This document shows positions 51,883 through 64,000 of a stretch of 64,000 bases of DNA, one piece after another. The translations under genes were made by a program, and so were the position numbers. This DNA is from Piromyces finnis (Eukaryota; Neocallimastigomycota; Neocallimastigomycetes; Neocallimastigales; Neocallimastigaceae), in contig MCFH01000006.1 in NCBI GenBank assembly GCA_002104945.1, forward strand, positions 1,033,001-1,097,000, in the 5' to 3' direction. Position 1 is the first letter of the stretch, and every line of letters starts with the position of its first letter. Under the pieces are notes generated by a model. It did no database searches. It saw nothing but the letters and a program-made list of their open reading frames with translations, and had not been told where the DNA came from.

Positions 51883-52545
51883 TGATTTTAAATTTTTATT
51901 CAATATGATTGGATTATATTGATATTTTGTAATACCTACTTTTTAAAAATTGTTATTTACATTCACATCAATTAATAAATAAATTAATAAATAAATCACT
52001 AATAATGATTAAATAAACTTGCCTTATCAATAATATAATATAATTAATAATTATAAAAATGCTTTTATTATCAAACATAATACAATAATAACATAATAAT
52101 AATACATGAATTAACAAATAATGATGTTCTTTTTTTTTTATTATTATTACTTTATTTTATTAATAATTTTTTTTTTTTTACTTTTTTACTTTATTTCTTT
52201 ATAAAAAAACAAGAAATTTTTAAATTTTTTATTTTCTTTTTGATTTTAAATATTAAAGCAAATAAATAAATAAATTGTATAAATTAGTTAATGTATATAT
52301 AATGTATAATATGCTTATGTAAATTAATATAGAGTAGTAGAATAATATAATAAAATAATCATTACTAACTGGTATATATAAAAACATCATTTAATAATTG
52401 TGTTTCTATAAATATATTTTTGAATAAATAAAATTATGAAATATAAATTAATAATATAAAAATTATTATTATATTTATTATATTTACTTTTTTTTTTTTT
52501 TTCGATTTTAATCTATTTTTAATTTGATATAAAAATTCTATTATT
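51584..52545. other. Intergenic DNA
   Basis: A/T tracts only. It should hold the promoter of the Air-type gene and the 3' end of the ATPase-like gene. Confidence 0.5.
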
Positions 52546-55500
52546 CTAAAAATTGGTTTTTTTTAAATTGTTTGCACGATAATAATGAATAGCGATGTTC
52601 AATATTAAATTAATAATAATCCATATTGGACTTAACCAAATATATGGGTATAATAATCCAGTAGCTACAGGTAATAATATAGCATGAATTAGTAAAATAT
52701 AAGCAATTGTTGTATATGAATAATTAATAATATATTTCGTTAAATGTAACAATTTGTTAATACATTGAGCATCATGATAAATTGTTGTAATTACTGAAGA
52801 ATCTAATGAAATATCATTTAAAATACCTAAACATAAACTATATCAAGTATAGTTAAAAAAAAAAAAAAAAGAGAGGAAATAATTAATATTAATTAAAAAA
52901 GGAAATAAATAATAAAAATTAAATTATTTCTATGAATAATTACCCAATATCTGCAGCTGAAAAAACATCAGAATCATTAATATTGGTTCCTATATAGGCA
53001 ACCATATTTCTTTTATTTTCATTTGTTCGACTTATTAATTGTTCATTATCACGTTCTTCCGGCGGTTCAACCTTTACTCTTCTTTCATTGTTATTTTTAT
53101 TTATTGAAACGCCTTGGAAATTATTAGTTTCTAATGATTTACGTGATGTGGAAGGAATTGGTGCTATAACATTATAATTTGAAAATACATTTGATGAATT
53201 ATAAGGATTAAATGGATCATAGTGACGACTTTCTTGTTGATACACTTTATATTCGTTTAATTCGCGATCAAAACTTGAATTCGTAAATTTAAAACTCGAA
53301 TTCATATTCTTATTACTTTTAGAATGAAAATCATAATTGGTTTGAAGCCAGGTAATTTTTTCCCTTTTTTCACTTGGAAAAGTATTGTAAAAGCAATGAT
53401 TTTCATCGATACCTATTTGCTTGGCAATACTAACTGTTGATTTTTCATTATCATTGGAAAGTAACCATGGCTCAATATGATATTGCTCCTTTAAACATTG
53501 GATTAATGATTTAGTTCCATCACGAACATTGTCATGAATACTAAGCATACCAACAATTGTTTTGTTAATTGCAACATAAAGAACAGAATAACCATACTCT
53601 GTCCATACTGCAAGACGAGATTGATCAATTGATGATAGGCATTTCTGTTTAATCATCCACTTTTCACAACCAACATAAACATCAATTATATCATTGGAAT
53701 AACATGACCGAATTTTTGCCATAATATTATAACCCTCTGTTTCATGATAATAAAGAACATTCCATGATACCAATGTTTTATCAGGAATCGACATTTCTAC
53801 CTTTTTAATGTAATTCCTAATACATTTGGCATATACATTAGAAGAATAGGATTCAAGAGATTTTAAAATGCCATAAAATGCCTCATCTTTACCATACTGA
53901 CTAAAGTTTTTATCAATCACAACTTCGACAATACTTGGATTACCATTGGTAATTACCTGATCCTTATCAAATACAACAATATCTAATTGACTCAATTTCT
54001 TAAAAGTTAAGGCATCATCTTTAATTAAAATTCCATATTTCATGGCTATCTTTGAAGCTATCGAAATAACAATTGGGAATGTGAATTCAATAGTAAACGG
54101 AAATGCGATAATTATAACACTCAACGAAAAGACTAAACCAAATTCAACTCTATAATGATTTTTTACAGATTCGTCTTTAAAGTATGCGTTATCACTATCA
54201 AAACTACCAAAAGTCCAGACGAGTAACGTAAATATAGAAATCACAAAAATTGCAGGAATTAAATATTTATAAATACAATCAGTAAAAATATGAAATGAGC
54301 TTTTGGAAAGTTGAACATCTTCAATAAAATTAATCATGGAATAAAATGCACAATCATTAGTTGCATCCAAAATTTTTACATAAATTGAAGATTCTATATT
54401 CATTGCACCAGAAACAACACGATCCATTACAGATTTAATAACTGGTTTTGTGTTTCCACTTATCATGGATTCATCTAATTTTGTTTTACCATAGACAATA
54501 GATCCATTATATGGAACACGATTTCCTGGAAGTATTTTAATTATATCACCTTCCTTCAATTCATTAACATCAACAATAGTTTCAATCCATTCTTTTTTCA
54601 ATGATTTCTCATCAATTGTATTACAATTAGAAAGTGTTGGATCAAGAGGAGTTATTAAAACCGCTTTTTTCATTTTTAAATGCATAAACTGTGAAATATT
54701 ATCTATAGTATTTTGTCTCGTGGAAAGTTCTAAAAGTTTACATACAAAATAGCATGTAATGAATAAAGATGACGTTCCGAAATATTCATGATAAACATGA
54801 ACATTTTCATATGTGTTTTTATTTGTGTATAATTGAAGAAGTCGTATAAATATGCAAAGTGTTGAATAAATCCATATAATCCATGATATTAAACTTAAAA
54901 TGACAACACGACTTAAATAATTCCTTTTTTTCTTATTTAAATGTATTGAATCATCTAAATTATTTTTTTGATCATCAGAATATTGTAATTTCGTAAAATT
55001 ATTAACATTTTCGTTTGAATAATGGCATTCACACTTATTAGATTTAATGATTTGATATGTTTTAGTATGGATTTCAGAACCAAAATAAAATTGGACAGGG
55101 AGAGATAAAAGGAAAACTAAAATGCATTCAATATGAATATTTAATCTCAAATACACATTATTGGTAGCATGATTTACCCATTCAAAAAAATAAGGTGTAA
55201 TAAAACTAATAATAGTAAATATACTACACATTCTAAAAAATCTTTCAATTTTTGAATAAACTATAAAGCGTTTATCCATTATATCGCTAGACCTCTTTTC
55301 GATCTTATTTCTTAATTCAATATAATTAATATTTCTATTACTACTATTTGATATTTCTAAATTATCATTACTATTTCCAATATATTCAGTAATAGAAGAG
55401 GATGAATTTAATGAGTTTGCATAATTTGTTGTTAAGAAACAATTAGTATCATCTGAATCAGAATTATAACAGATTTCTGTTTTTTCTCCTTCATCTTGTT

Positions 55501-57034
55501 CTATTGATATTAAAGTATTACTATTTTTACATTTTTCAATAAAGGATGTATCTTGTTTACTAGTATATATATTAAATGGATTATTAAGTACTGATTTTTC
55601 TTCCTCTTTTGTAAGGCAGCGAAAAGAATCAGACATGGTATAAACATCAAAATTATAGGATTTCATTTCATTTATAATATCTTTAATCGTAATTTGATAT
55701 GAATTATAAATTATTGTTAAATATCTATTTTGAAAGTCAAATTTTAATGGATATTTAATTCCCGGAATTTTCAATAATCTAGATTCTATATAGGTTGCTT
55801 CCGATGCTCTATTTAATTTTGGTAATAAAAATGTTATTGAATGTAATAAAATTTTAAGATTATAATCATTATTATCTATATCATTTATTTGCTCTTTGTT
55901 AATTTTTTCCTTATAACTTAATGGTAAAAATTCTGTTTGAATTTTATTTATAGATATATTTATTTTATTTAATATAGTTTTAATGTCATCAAAAATAAAA
56001 CTTTCTACAGATTCATGATACTGGAAAATCATTGAAAAATTATATATTTCTTTACTGGAATAATTGTCCGCAAATATATCATTTATTAATCCGTAGGATG
56101 GTTGTTTTACAAATTGTAAAGAATGAATGTCAAGCTGATCAAATAAATATCGGCAAAAATAACATTTTAACCATTGGATACAACTTTGACATTCCGGATG
56201 ATACATTCCAAAAGTTATACTTTTATCATTAACTTTTGCATTTTTATCATAACTTAATTCAATATATGCACTTTTATTATATGTGTTATTATATTTTGAA
56301 CTAGTTTGTATCATTTCATTATTTTCTTTGTTTCTTGACGAATATATATAATCTTTTATAGCATTATCATTTTTATTACTGCAATCAATTTCCTGATTCT
56401 CATAAGTTGTTGTACTAATTTTCGTATTAGTTTTATTAGCTTGAATTACTTTAATGAAAGGAGAGTGAATAGTTTCCTTAATTTTTAATCCATTTTTTAA
56501 AATTACATTTTTAATTAGTATATAATTTGTAAAATCTGGATTATATTTCACTTTGATTTGATTTGTTAATAAGGATACATGAACACTTGATTCAATTGAT
56601 GGTGATATATAATATAATGGGTTTAATAATGGATAATTATTAATATCACTTATATCATCAAAGGAATTTTCGATTTCTTTTTTAAAAATTTTTTCATTTT
56701 CAAATAAAATAAGATTTCCTTGTTCAATTTTATTATTTATATTGTTGTTGTTATAATGATATTGATATTCAGTAAAATCATCTTCATTTCCTATTCCTGG
56801 AATAGAATATAATTGTTTTTTCAAATATTCTAATTTTTCGTGAGGAAAGCATTTTAATTCATTATTATCAAAATTAAAGGTTACATATTTTATCTTCCAA
56901 ACAGGTCTAATTCCTGAATTATTTTGACTTTTGAAATTATTTAATTCATTTTTATTTTTTTTGTAATTCTTTATTTTGGTATTAAATATGAAATTAAATT
57001 TTGGAACATCATTATGGCATATATGATATTCCAT
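52546..57034 (-). CDS. P1B-type (copper) ATPase-like protein with degenerate catalytic motifs (1,460 aa)
   Basis: Two exons, 57034-52944 and 52837-52546, join in frame. Start chosen at MEYHICHND (AAAATGG context). The N-terminal half holds degenerate heavy-metal-associated folds; only one keeps a CxxC (ECQSC, ~281). The core follows copper-ATPase order, but key motifs differ. TGE in the actuator is SGN (~860), CPC in the metal-binding helix is FPF (~977), DKTGT is DKDQV (~1021; the Asp remains), the SEHPL motif is unrecognisable, and GDGxND is GTNIND (~1348). A ~100-aa Asn/Ser-rich insert splits the P domain, and the last helices (LLPVATGLLYPYIWLSPIW) are retained. The frame is open throughout, so I infer a maintained pseudo-transporter, probably membrane-bound, regulatory or metal-sensing. 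Confidence 0.85.
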
Positions 57035-60000
57035 TTTAAAAAAATCTAAATAAAATTTAATAAAGAAAAATATTAACAACTGTAGCTCAAATTAAATCAA
57101 AAAAAAAATATATAAAAATTATATACCTTTATCCAAATTTCAAATATAATATAATAGTAAACTTGTATAAATAAATGGAAGAACAAAATTAATTAATTAA
57201 AATATTTTTAATATTTATAAATTCCTGTATGGACAATTCTTTTGATTTTTTTATATACATATATAATACTACCACACTAAATTGAATATAAGTGTGTATT
57301 AGTATATATATCAATGAATATAAAAATATATTGATATAATTATTAAAAATCGAAAAAAAAAAAAAAAAAAAGAAAAGAAAAAAAAAAGGGAATAATTTAA
57401 AAATCAGATTTCGAGATTAATAAAACTAATATTCTTCTATTATTGTATATTTTACACTTTATATATATAATTTGCTGAATTTTCTCGAGTATTCTTTTGT
57501 TTGTTTTTTTTTTTTTTTTTTGTTGTTGTTGTTGTTGTTGTTGTTGTTTTCTTTGAATTATTTTTATTATTTTTTATTAGTTATTCTTTAAATTACTAGA
57601 ATTAATTAATTTATAATAATTATATCATATTATACTCATTTAACCTTTATAGTTGTTTTTATTGTTGTTGTTATTATTTTTTTTTTCAATTTTTTTGTAT
57701 TTTATATTTTTAATTATAATTATTATTTTATTTTTATTTCTATTTTTTTTTACTTATTTTAATTTTTTTTAAAGTATATTGTTAAAAATGATATATTTAT
57801 TGATAATTAGTTATTATATTAATTCTTTTATTATTTAAAATAAACTATTTCTACTACTTTTAGTGGTATTATTGTTTTACTTTAATGTTTCATTTTCATA
57901 TTTTAAAAAAAAATGATTTTTATTACTTCTACTTCATATTTTATTGCCAAACTCTCTCTATCTTTCAATTTTTTATATTAAATTTCATTATTTTTTAAAT
58001 ATTTATAAAAAAAAAAGATTAAATATATAAAATTACAATGAATATGTGTTTTTAAAATTGAAAAGAAAGAAAGAAAAAAAAAAAGTAATATAAGTAAAGA
58101 AACTTTAATTTTACTTATAAACTATCTATTAATCTTTAAAGTTTAAGGGCCTTTTTATTTTTTTATATTAGCTAATTAGCAATAAAAATTGAAATATAAC
58201 ATTATAAAATTTCAAATAAATTATTTAATATATTATATTTATTTTTAATTTAAATGTTCATATATTAAATTGCTGCTTTATTATATATTATCTTTGATTC
58301 ACAAATTTGTTTTTTTTAATAATAAATAAGATTTTATTTTAAAAAAAAAAGGTTTATCAATTATAAGTTTATCTTAAACTAATGAAATGAAAAATTTAAA
58401 AAAAAAATAAAAAATTAATACAAAAAAAAATATAAAATTTATAATTTTTTTTTTTTTTTGATAAAAAAAAATTTGATTATCTTTCTAATAATAATAACAT
58501 TTTCTAAAAAAGATTATTTATCCATTAAATAATTTATTCATTCATTTAAATATATAATATTATTATCATTCTTTTTTTTTTTTATTTAATAAAATGATAA
58601 CCTATTTTTATTCATACTTTATGATTTAACAATAATTAATAAACAATATTTTATATTTAAATGATTAATATAATCTAATAATCTACTATTAGTGATTATG
58701 TAAAATAAAAAAAGATTGAAAATAATCCAAAAAATTAAATAATTTTCTTTTTCTTCATCTTTTTTTCTCAAAATCTATTTCGGTTTTTTTTTTTTTAATA
58801 TTCATAATTTTTTTAATTATACTATCTTATAAAGTAAAAGCTCTCTATATTATCATCTTTTTACTTTTTTATCTATCATCTTTTCAAAATTCATTTTATC
58901 TATCATTTAATGTATGGAATTGTAGATAAAAAAAATTTTTTAAAAGAATAAAATTTAACTATTGCCTATAGATAATAATATTATTTATACTATTTATACC
59001 ATGTACATATTTAAGTTGACGTATTAGTATTGTTTGTAAATATATTGTAATGTATTGTAATGTAAATGTATTTAATATTTTAAGAAAATATATAATATTA
59101 TATAACAGTATATTTTTGTTATTGTTGATGTATGTTAGTAATAATTATAGTATCTTTTATTAATTTTGATAATATCTTATTAATTGTAATACAGTAATTA
59201 TAATATTTGTTATTATTAATATATATTTACTACTTATTTATTTATTTATTTATGGATTTATTTATTTATTTATTTATTTATGAATTTATTTATTTATTTA
59301 TTTATGAATTTATTTATGGATTTATTTATGGATTTATTTATTTATGGATTTATGGATTTATTTATGAATTTATGGATTTATTTTATTGTAAAAAAATTTT
59401 GAATTATAAAATTTAAAAATTAAATACTTTTTAATCTTTAAATATTAATATGGATGGATAATAATTAATTTAAATTTTTTCTTCTTTTCTTAAACCACAA
59501 AAGCTACTTGTTAATTTTTAAAAGAAAAAGCATTTATTTCATATAGTTTTGAAAATATTATTTCTTTTTTTATTATTTTTAGGATATTACACCATAAATA
59601 CCAACTTTAATACTATAATAAATATATATAATGTTTATTACAGAATATATATTACACAAAACTTTTTTTAAAACACAAATATGTTGGTGTTTTCATCTTA
59701 ATTATGTTTATTTCTAAAAATTAAATATAATAAAAATTGAATTATTTATTATGACATCATTATTAGTCATGTAATAACTTTTTAATGCATAGACATTGTT
59801 TAATAAAATATGAACATAATTTAATGTAGAATGTTGTGTTAATAGATTTATAAGCCACATTATATTATATCAATGTAATTAAGATATATTATTGTTTATA
59901 AAATAAATAATATATTTATTAAAAAAATTAATGTATATCATGTGATATCATAAATATATCTGGATAGTATTATTATATTAAATTCTAATGATGAGATAAA

Positions 60001-60240
60001 ATATGATTTATTTTTCATTTTACTCTTTTTCTTTATGAATGGTTTTTCATTCATATTTATAATTACTATTAAATAAACATTTACCAAATTTATTCGCATA
60101 ATTGTTTTTTTACTAAGCAAAGAAAAATGAGTACTTTTACATTTCTTTTATTAATTATTTTTAATTAATTATTATTTTGTTTCACTTTCATATTTAATAA
60201 TAATAGCAAACTTCAACTTCATCATTTTAAATTTTATTCC

Positions 60241-60276
<36 letters not shown>

Positions 60277-61935
60277 ACAATTATATTAATGAATATTCTA
60301 TATATTTATCTTTTTTAATCAACTAAATATTATTTTATCTACATAATATGATTCATTTATTAAATCCAAGAATATATATATGTTATTTATAAATATATAT
60401 ATATACTTTATATGATTTCTTAATATAAATTAAAATTATAGTTGATTATCATATTAATAATTTACATAAGAATTTTACATTATATAACTCAAAATTAGGT
60501 AATTACTTTTTACTGTATTAATGTCAAACATTATGACTACGAAAAAGTCTATAGATTTTGAAATTATTTAAATAAAGTAGAAAACAAAATAATAATACAT
60601 ATAGATAGATAGATATAGATATGGATATCTTATTAATTATACTAGAAAAAGTCAAATATATAATTGTATTTAATAAAAAAACAAAGTAATATAATAAAAA
60701 TTAATCTACATTTTTTTAGATTTGAATACATAAAAAGCTAACTTCCTTCAATATTTATAGATTATTAAATAACAGTAATAAAAATACTTAAAAACTCTGC
60801 CTCATAAAAGCAAATTAATACTATACTAAAACTTTTACTTTAAATATTAAATTTCTTTTTTATAAAATAATTTAAAATATTTAATATCATTTAATATTTT
60901 CATTCACTTAGAATGCAAACCCTGTTATGAATTAAACATCTTTTTCATTAATATTTATTATATAATTGAGATTATTAAAAATGAATATAATATGATTCAT
61001 TTTTAAATAGTTTATATAGAAATATCATAATAATAATTATTATTATTATTTTTAATTATTATTCTTTAATTCATTATTACCATTAATATTTAGTAATGAT
61101 TAATTTAATAATTACTATTTTAAAAAAAAAAGATTAATACATTTGTGGTGTTACTATTAACTATTAATCTATTTATATTAAAAATTTTATTAAATGTATG
61201 TATGTAATAACTTTATTTTCAATTCATACTAATATTTTAAAAAAAATAATATATTAAATTAATTTAATTTACAATATACCAACTGGAATTTTTTATTTCA
61301 TATGAATAATAATTAAAGTTAAATTTCTGTAATTTTATTAAATAATAATAACACAAAAAAAAACAATATAATTTTTAATTTATAAATTAAATTTTTTAAA
61401 AATGGAAAGAAAAAAATAATTATAAAAACTCTAATTATTAATAAATATTATATGTATTTAGTTTTTAAGTAAAAAAAATTTTATGGAATATTAAAAATAT
61501 ATTATTATTTTGCAATATTCAATATATGAAAACAATAGAATTAAAATATATTATTATTAGTGTTTTACAAAAAAACAACCCTTTAATTTTTTTTATACCT
61601 AAAAGGTCAATAAAACTATATTAACTATTAATTATGAGTAAATTTTCATTAAATGAGTAATAAATATGAATTATTCAGCAATTAAATAATTAAGAATTTG
61701 ATTTTAATTAATTTAATTTTTTATTTTTACTATAAAATCTCAAGATTTTTCTCTAATTTTATTTTGTTTTTTTTTATTAAACTGTATAAAATTATTTAGT
61801 ATTATTTCTGGAAAATAATATCTAAAAGAATTTTTTTAAACTTAAAGTTTTAATTAAAATAAATTAGTTAAACACTAAAACAATTATCATTTTTATTATT
61901 GAATAATAATTTTTTGTTTTTGTTTATTAAAGAAA
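57035..61935. other. Long intergenic region upstream of the cellulase
   Basis: 4.9 kb without coding potential. It includes (GTT)n at ~57,521-57,547, the TTTA-type array at ~59,228-59,382 and short (GATA)n at ~60,602-60,620. TATAAA occurs at 61,731 and 61,785, which are 205 and 151 bp before the GH48 start; neither can be preferred. No SINE or LTR copy is recognised here. Confidence 0.55.
59228..59382. repeat. (TTTA)n array with TTTATGGA/TTTATGAA variants
   Basis: Tetranucleotide units interrupted by regular GGA/GAA substitutions form an imperfect higher-order pattern. The reading frame through it is an artefact. Confidence 0.85.
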
Positions 61936-64000
61936 ATGCCATCTATTAGATCTGCTCTTGCTCTTCTTGGTGCTACTGCCGTTTTAGCCGCTCCAATGAC
62001 TAAGCGTGCTAGTGATGAATACGCTCAACGTGCTATTGACCACTACAACAAAATTACTGGTAATGGTTCTTACCAATCTGAATACTTCTCTCCAGAAAAT
62101 GTTCCATACCACTCTGTTGAAACTCTTATGGTTGAAGCTCCAGATCACGGTCACGAATCCGTCTCTGAAACCTACTCCTTCTGGGTTTGGTTAGAAGCTG
62201 TTAACGGTAAGCTTACCGGTGATTACTCTGGTGTTGAAACTGCCTGGAGCTACTTAGAAAAGCACTTAATTCCAGACAGCAAGAACCAACCAGGTAACAG
62301 CAAGTACAATCCATCTTCTCCAGCTACTTATGCTCCAGAAGATGATGATATTGAAAACTACCCAGCTAAGCTTGTTTTCCAAGACGGTATTGTTGGTGAA
62401 GATCCAATTGCTAAGGAACTTCAACAAGCCTACGGTAACTGGGATATCTACGCCATGCACTGGATTATTGATGGTGATAACTGGTACGGTTACGGTCAAC
62501 AAGGTGATGGTAAGTCTAAGCCATCCTTCATTAATACTTTCCAACGTGGTCCATCTGAATCTACTTGGAAGACTGTTCCACACCCATGCTGGGAAACCAT
62601 GAAATGGGGTGGTCGTAACGGTTTCTTAGATCTTTTCACTGGTGATAACTCTTACGCTAAGCAATGGAGATACACTGCTGCTCCAGATGCCGATGCTCGT
62701 GCCATTCAAGCCGCTTACTTCGGTTGGTTATGGGCTCAAGAAGATGGTCAAGATCTTTCTTCTGTTGCTTCTAAGGCTGCCAAGCTTGGTGATTACTTAC
62801 GTTACGCTCAATACGATAAATATTTCAAGAAGATCGGTAACTGTGTTGATTACCAAAGATGTTCTGCTGGTCGTGGTAAGAACTCTGCTCACTACCTTAT
62901 CTCCTGGTACTTCGCCTGGGGTGGAGGTTTACAAGGTGACTGGGCCTGGAGAATTGGTTCCTCCCACACTCACACTGGTTACCAATCTCCATTAGCTGCC
63001 TGGATTCTTTCCACTCAACCTGCCTTCAAGCCAAAGTCTTCTAATGGTGCTAAGGATTGGGCTACTTCCATGGACCGTCAATTAGAATTATTCAGATGGT
63101 TACAAACTCCAGAAGGTTGTATTGCTGGTGGTGCCACTAACTCATGGCAAGGTCAATACGCTCAACCATCCAGTGACATTACTACCTTCTATGGTATGTG
63201 GTACGACTGGCAACCAGTTTACCACGACCCACCATCCAACAACTGGACTGGTATGCAAGGTTGGGGTATGGAACGTGTCTGTTCCATGTACTACCTTTCT
63301 GGTAACGAAAAGGCTGGTCTTGTCTGTAAGAACTGGGCTCAATGGGTTAAGGACACTACTCGTGTTAACGGTGGTGAAGTTATCCACGCTACTAACTTAG
63401 GTTGGGATGGTAATCCAGATGAATGGAAGGCCTCTAACTTCAATAAGTCTGGTCTTAACAAATCTCTTCACGGTACTGTTACTTCTGAAGGTCTTGATCT
63501 TGGTTCCATTGCCTCTATTATGAAGGGATTAATGTGGGTTTCTATGAAGGATGGTGATGAAGAAGGTCTTTCTCTTGCTGTTTCTGTCATGGATGCCATT
63601 GAAAACTACAAGGATGATCTTGGTTACGCTGCTGAAGAACAACGTCTTGACTACGAAAAGTTCGGTGGAGAAGTTTACATTCCATCTGGCTGGACTGGTA
63701 AGAATGCTCAAGGTGCTAACCTTCAAAACGGTGTCACTTTCATTGACATTCGTCCAAAGTACAAGGAAGATCCAGACTGGTACCAAGTTGAAGACTTCCT
63801 TAATGGCGGTAACCCACCAACCTTCACTTACCACAGATTCTGGGGTCAAACCGAAATTATGGTTGCCAATGGTCTTATCTCTATTTACGATTTAGGTAAA
63901 TACGGTAAGGGTAACACTGGTGGTAACACTGGTGGTAACACTACCAAGCCAGGTAAGTGTTCTGCTGCTATTACTAGACAAGGTTACAAGTGCTGTTCTA
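61936..64000 (+). CDS. GH48 cellulase with fungal dockerin, cut by window edge (688 aa seen)
   Basis: Starts with a signal peptide (MPSIRSALALLGATAVLAAP). Residues ~25-650 form one GH48 domain: DEYAQRAIDHYNKI, VPYHSVETLMVEAPDHGHESVSETYSFWVW, FQRGPSESTWKTVPHPCWE, HYLISWYFAWGGG, WRFG-like WRIGSSHTH, TFTYHRFWGQTEIMVANGL. E67 and E78 align with the two catalytic-site glutamates of clostridial Cel48F. A GNTGG repeat linker follows, then KCSAAITRQGYKCCS, the beginning of a fungal (CBM10-like) dockerin. GH48 enzymes release cellobiose processively from cellulose chain ends; the dockerin would anchor this one in the extracellular cellulosome. No intron. Coding G+C and codon choice (GGT, GCT, AAG) contrast with neighbours, as in highly expressed genes. 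Fungal GH48 genes are generally regarded as acquired from bacteria. Confidence 0.95.
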   Translation, partial: MPSIRSALALLGATAVLAAPMTKRASDEYAQRAIDHYNKITGNGSYQSEYFSPENVPYHSVETLMVEAPDHGHESVSETYSFWVWLEAVNGKLTGDYSGVETAWSYLEKHLIPDSKNQPGNSKYNPSSPATYAPEDDDIENYPAKLVFQDGIVGEDPIAKELQQAYGNWDIYAMHWIIDGDNWYGYGQQGDGKSKPSFINTFQRGPSESTWKTVPHPCWETMKWGGRNGFLDLFTGDNSYAKQWRYTAAPDADARAIQAAYFGWLWAQEDGQDLSSVASKAAKLGDYLRYAQYDKYFKKIGNCVDYQRCSAGRGKNSAHYLISWYFAWGGGLQGDWAWRIGSSHTHTGYQSPLAAWILSTQPAFKPKSSNGAKDWATSMDRQLELFRWLQTPEGCIAGGATNSWQGQYAQPSSDITTFYGMWYDWQPVYHDPPSNNWTGMQGWGMERVCSMYYLSGNEKAGLVCKNWAQWVKDTTRVNGGEVIHATNLGWDGNPDEWKASNFNKSGLNKSLHGTVTSEGLDLGSIASIMKGLMWVSMKDGDEEGLSLAVSVMDAIENYKDDLGYAAEEQRLDYEKFGGEVYIPSGWTGKNAQGANLQNGVTFIDIRPKYKEDPDWYQVEDFLNGGNPPTFTYHRFWGQTEIMVANGLISIYDLGKYGKGNTGGNTGGNTTKPGKCSAAITRQGYKCCS

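Noticed and set aside
52546-57034. Calling the P1B ATPase-like gene a pseudogene
   Set aside because: The 4,383-nt joined frame has no stop or frameshift and its splice sites are intact, so loss of catalytic motifs is better explained as a maintained non-catalytic protein.
59207-59416. Small Tyr/Leu/Ile-rich frame
   Set aside because: Translation of the TTTA-type array.
57035-61935. Hidden gene in the long region before the cellulase
   Set aside because: No frame with coding-like composition, splice pattern or RNA-gene motif was found on either strand.

Overview
The window is nuclear DNA of an anaerobic gut fungus (Neocallimastigomycota). This rests on three things. Non-coding DNA is extremely A+T rich and full of homopolymers and tetra-/pentanucleotide microsatellites. 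Genes have many short GT-AG introns. At the right edge a secreted GH48 cellulase carries the start of a fungal-type dockerin, the hallmark of cellulosome-bearing gut fungi. I had no database access. Family names come from recognised motifs, and exon joins were traced by hand; a preserved reading frame was the check.

Layout. 1-2,660: a gene-free decayed retroelement zone with two copia-like LTR remnants, a ~39-bp tandem array and a run of RNA-like hairpins, three of which share one invariant 12-nt loop. 4,045-8,997: a near-perfect inverted repeat carrying two copies of a gene for a secreted Pro/Glu-rich repeat protein; the left arm alone has a SINE insertion, so the right arm keeps the empty site. 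10,194-13,769: a large Q/P/N-rich protein. 13.8-21.6 kb: gene desert with a full-length tRNA-derived SINE, a decayed SINE fragment and long microsatellites.

21.7-33.3 kb, all minus strand: a ~1,900-aa multi-exon Ser/Thr kinase, a REV1-type BRCT protein with no polymerase domain, and a LURP-one/tubby-like protein. 35.7 kb: a secreted expansin/RlpA-like double-psi barrel protein. 38-39.96 kb: a metaxin/Sam35-type protein of the beta-barrel outer-membrane sorting machinery, which in this lineage would act in hydrogenosomes. 41.5-45.1 kb: translation factor eIF3a. 45.9-48.3 kb: splicing factor PUF60, divergent from eIF3a. 49.2-51.6 kb: an Air1/2-type zinc-knuckle protein of the TRAMP RNA-surveillance complex. 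52.5-57.0 kb: a copper-ATPase-like P1B protein in which essentially every catalytic motif is altered. 57-61.9 kb: intergenic. 61,936 to the edge: the GH48 dockerin cellulase, cut by the window.

The housekeeping genes (translation, splicing, RNA decay, protein import) do not form one pathway; they are neighbours. The extracellular set (GH48, expansin-like protein, two Pro/Glu-rich proteins) fits plant-fibre colonisation. The most unusual items are the pseudo-P1B ATPase, the constant-loop hairpin set, the BRCT-only REV1 relative and the inverted repeat with its built-in empty SINE site.
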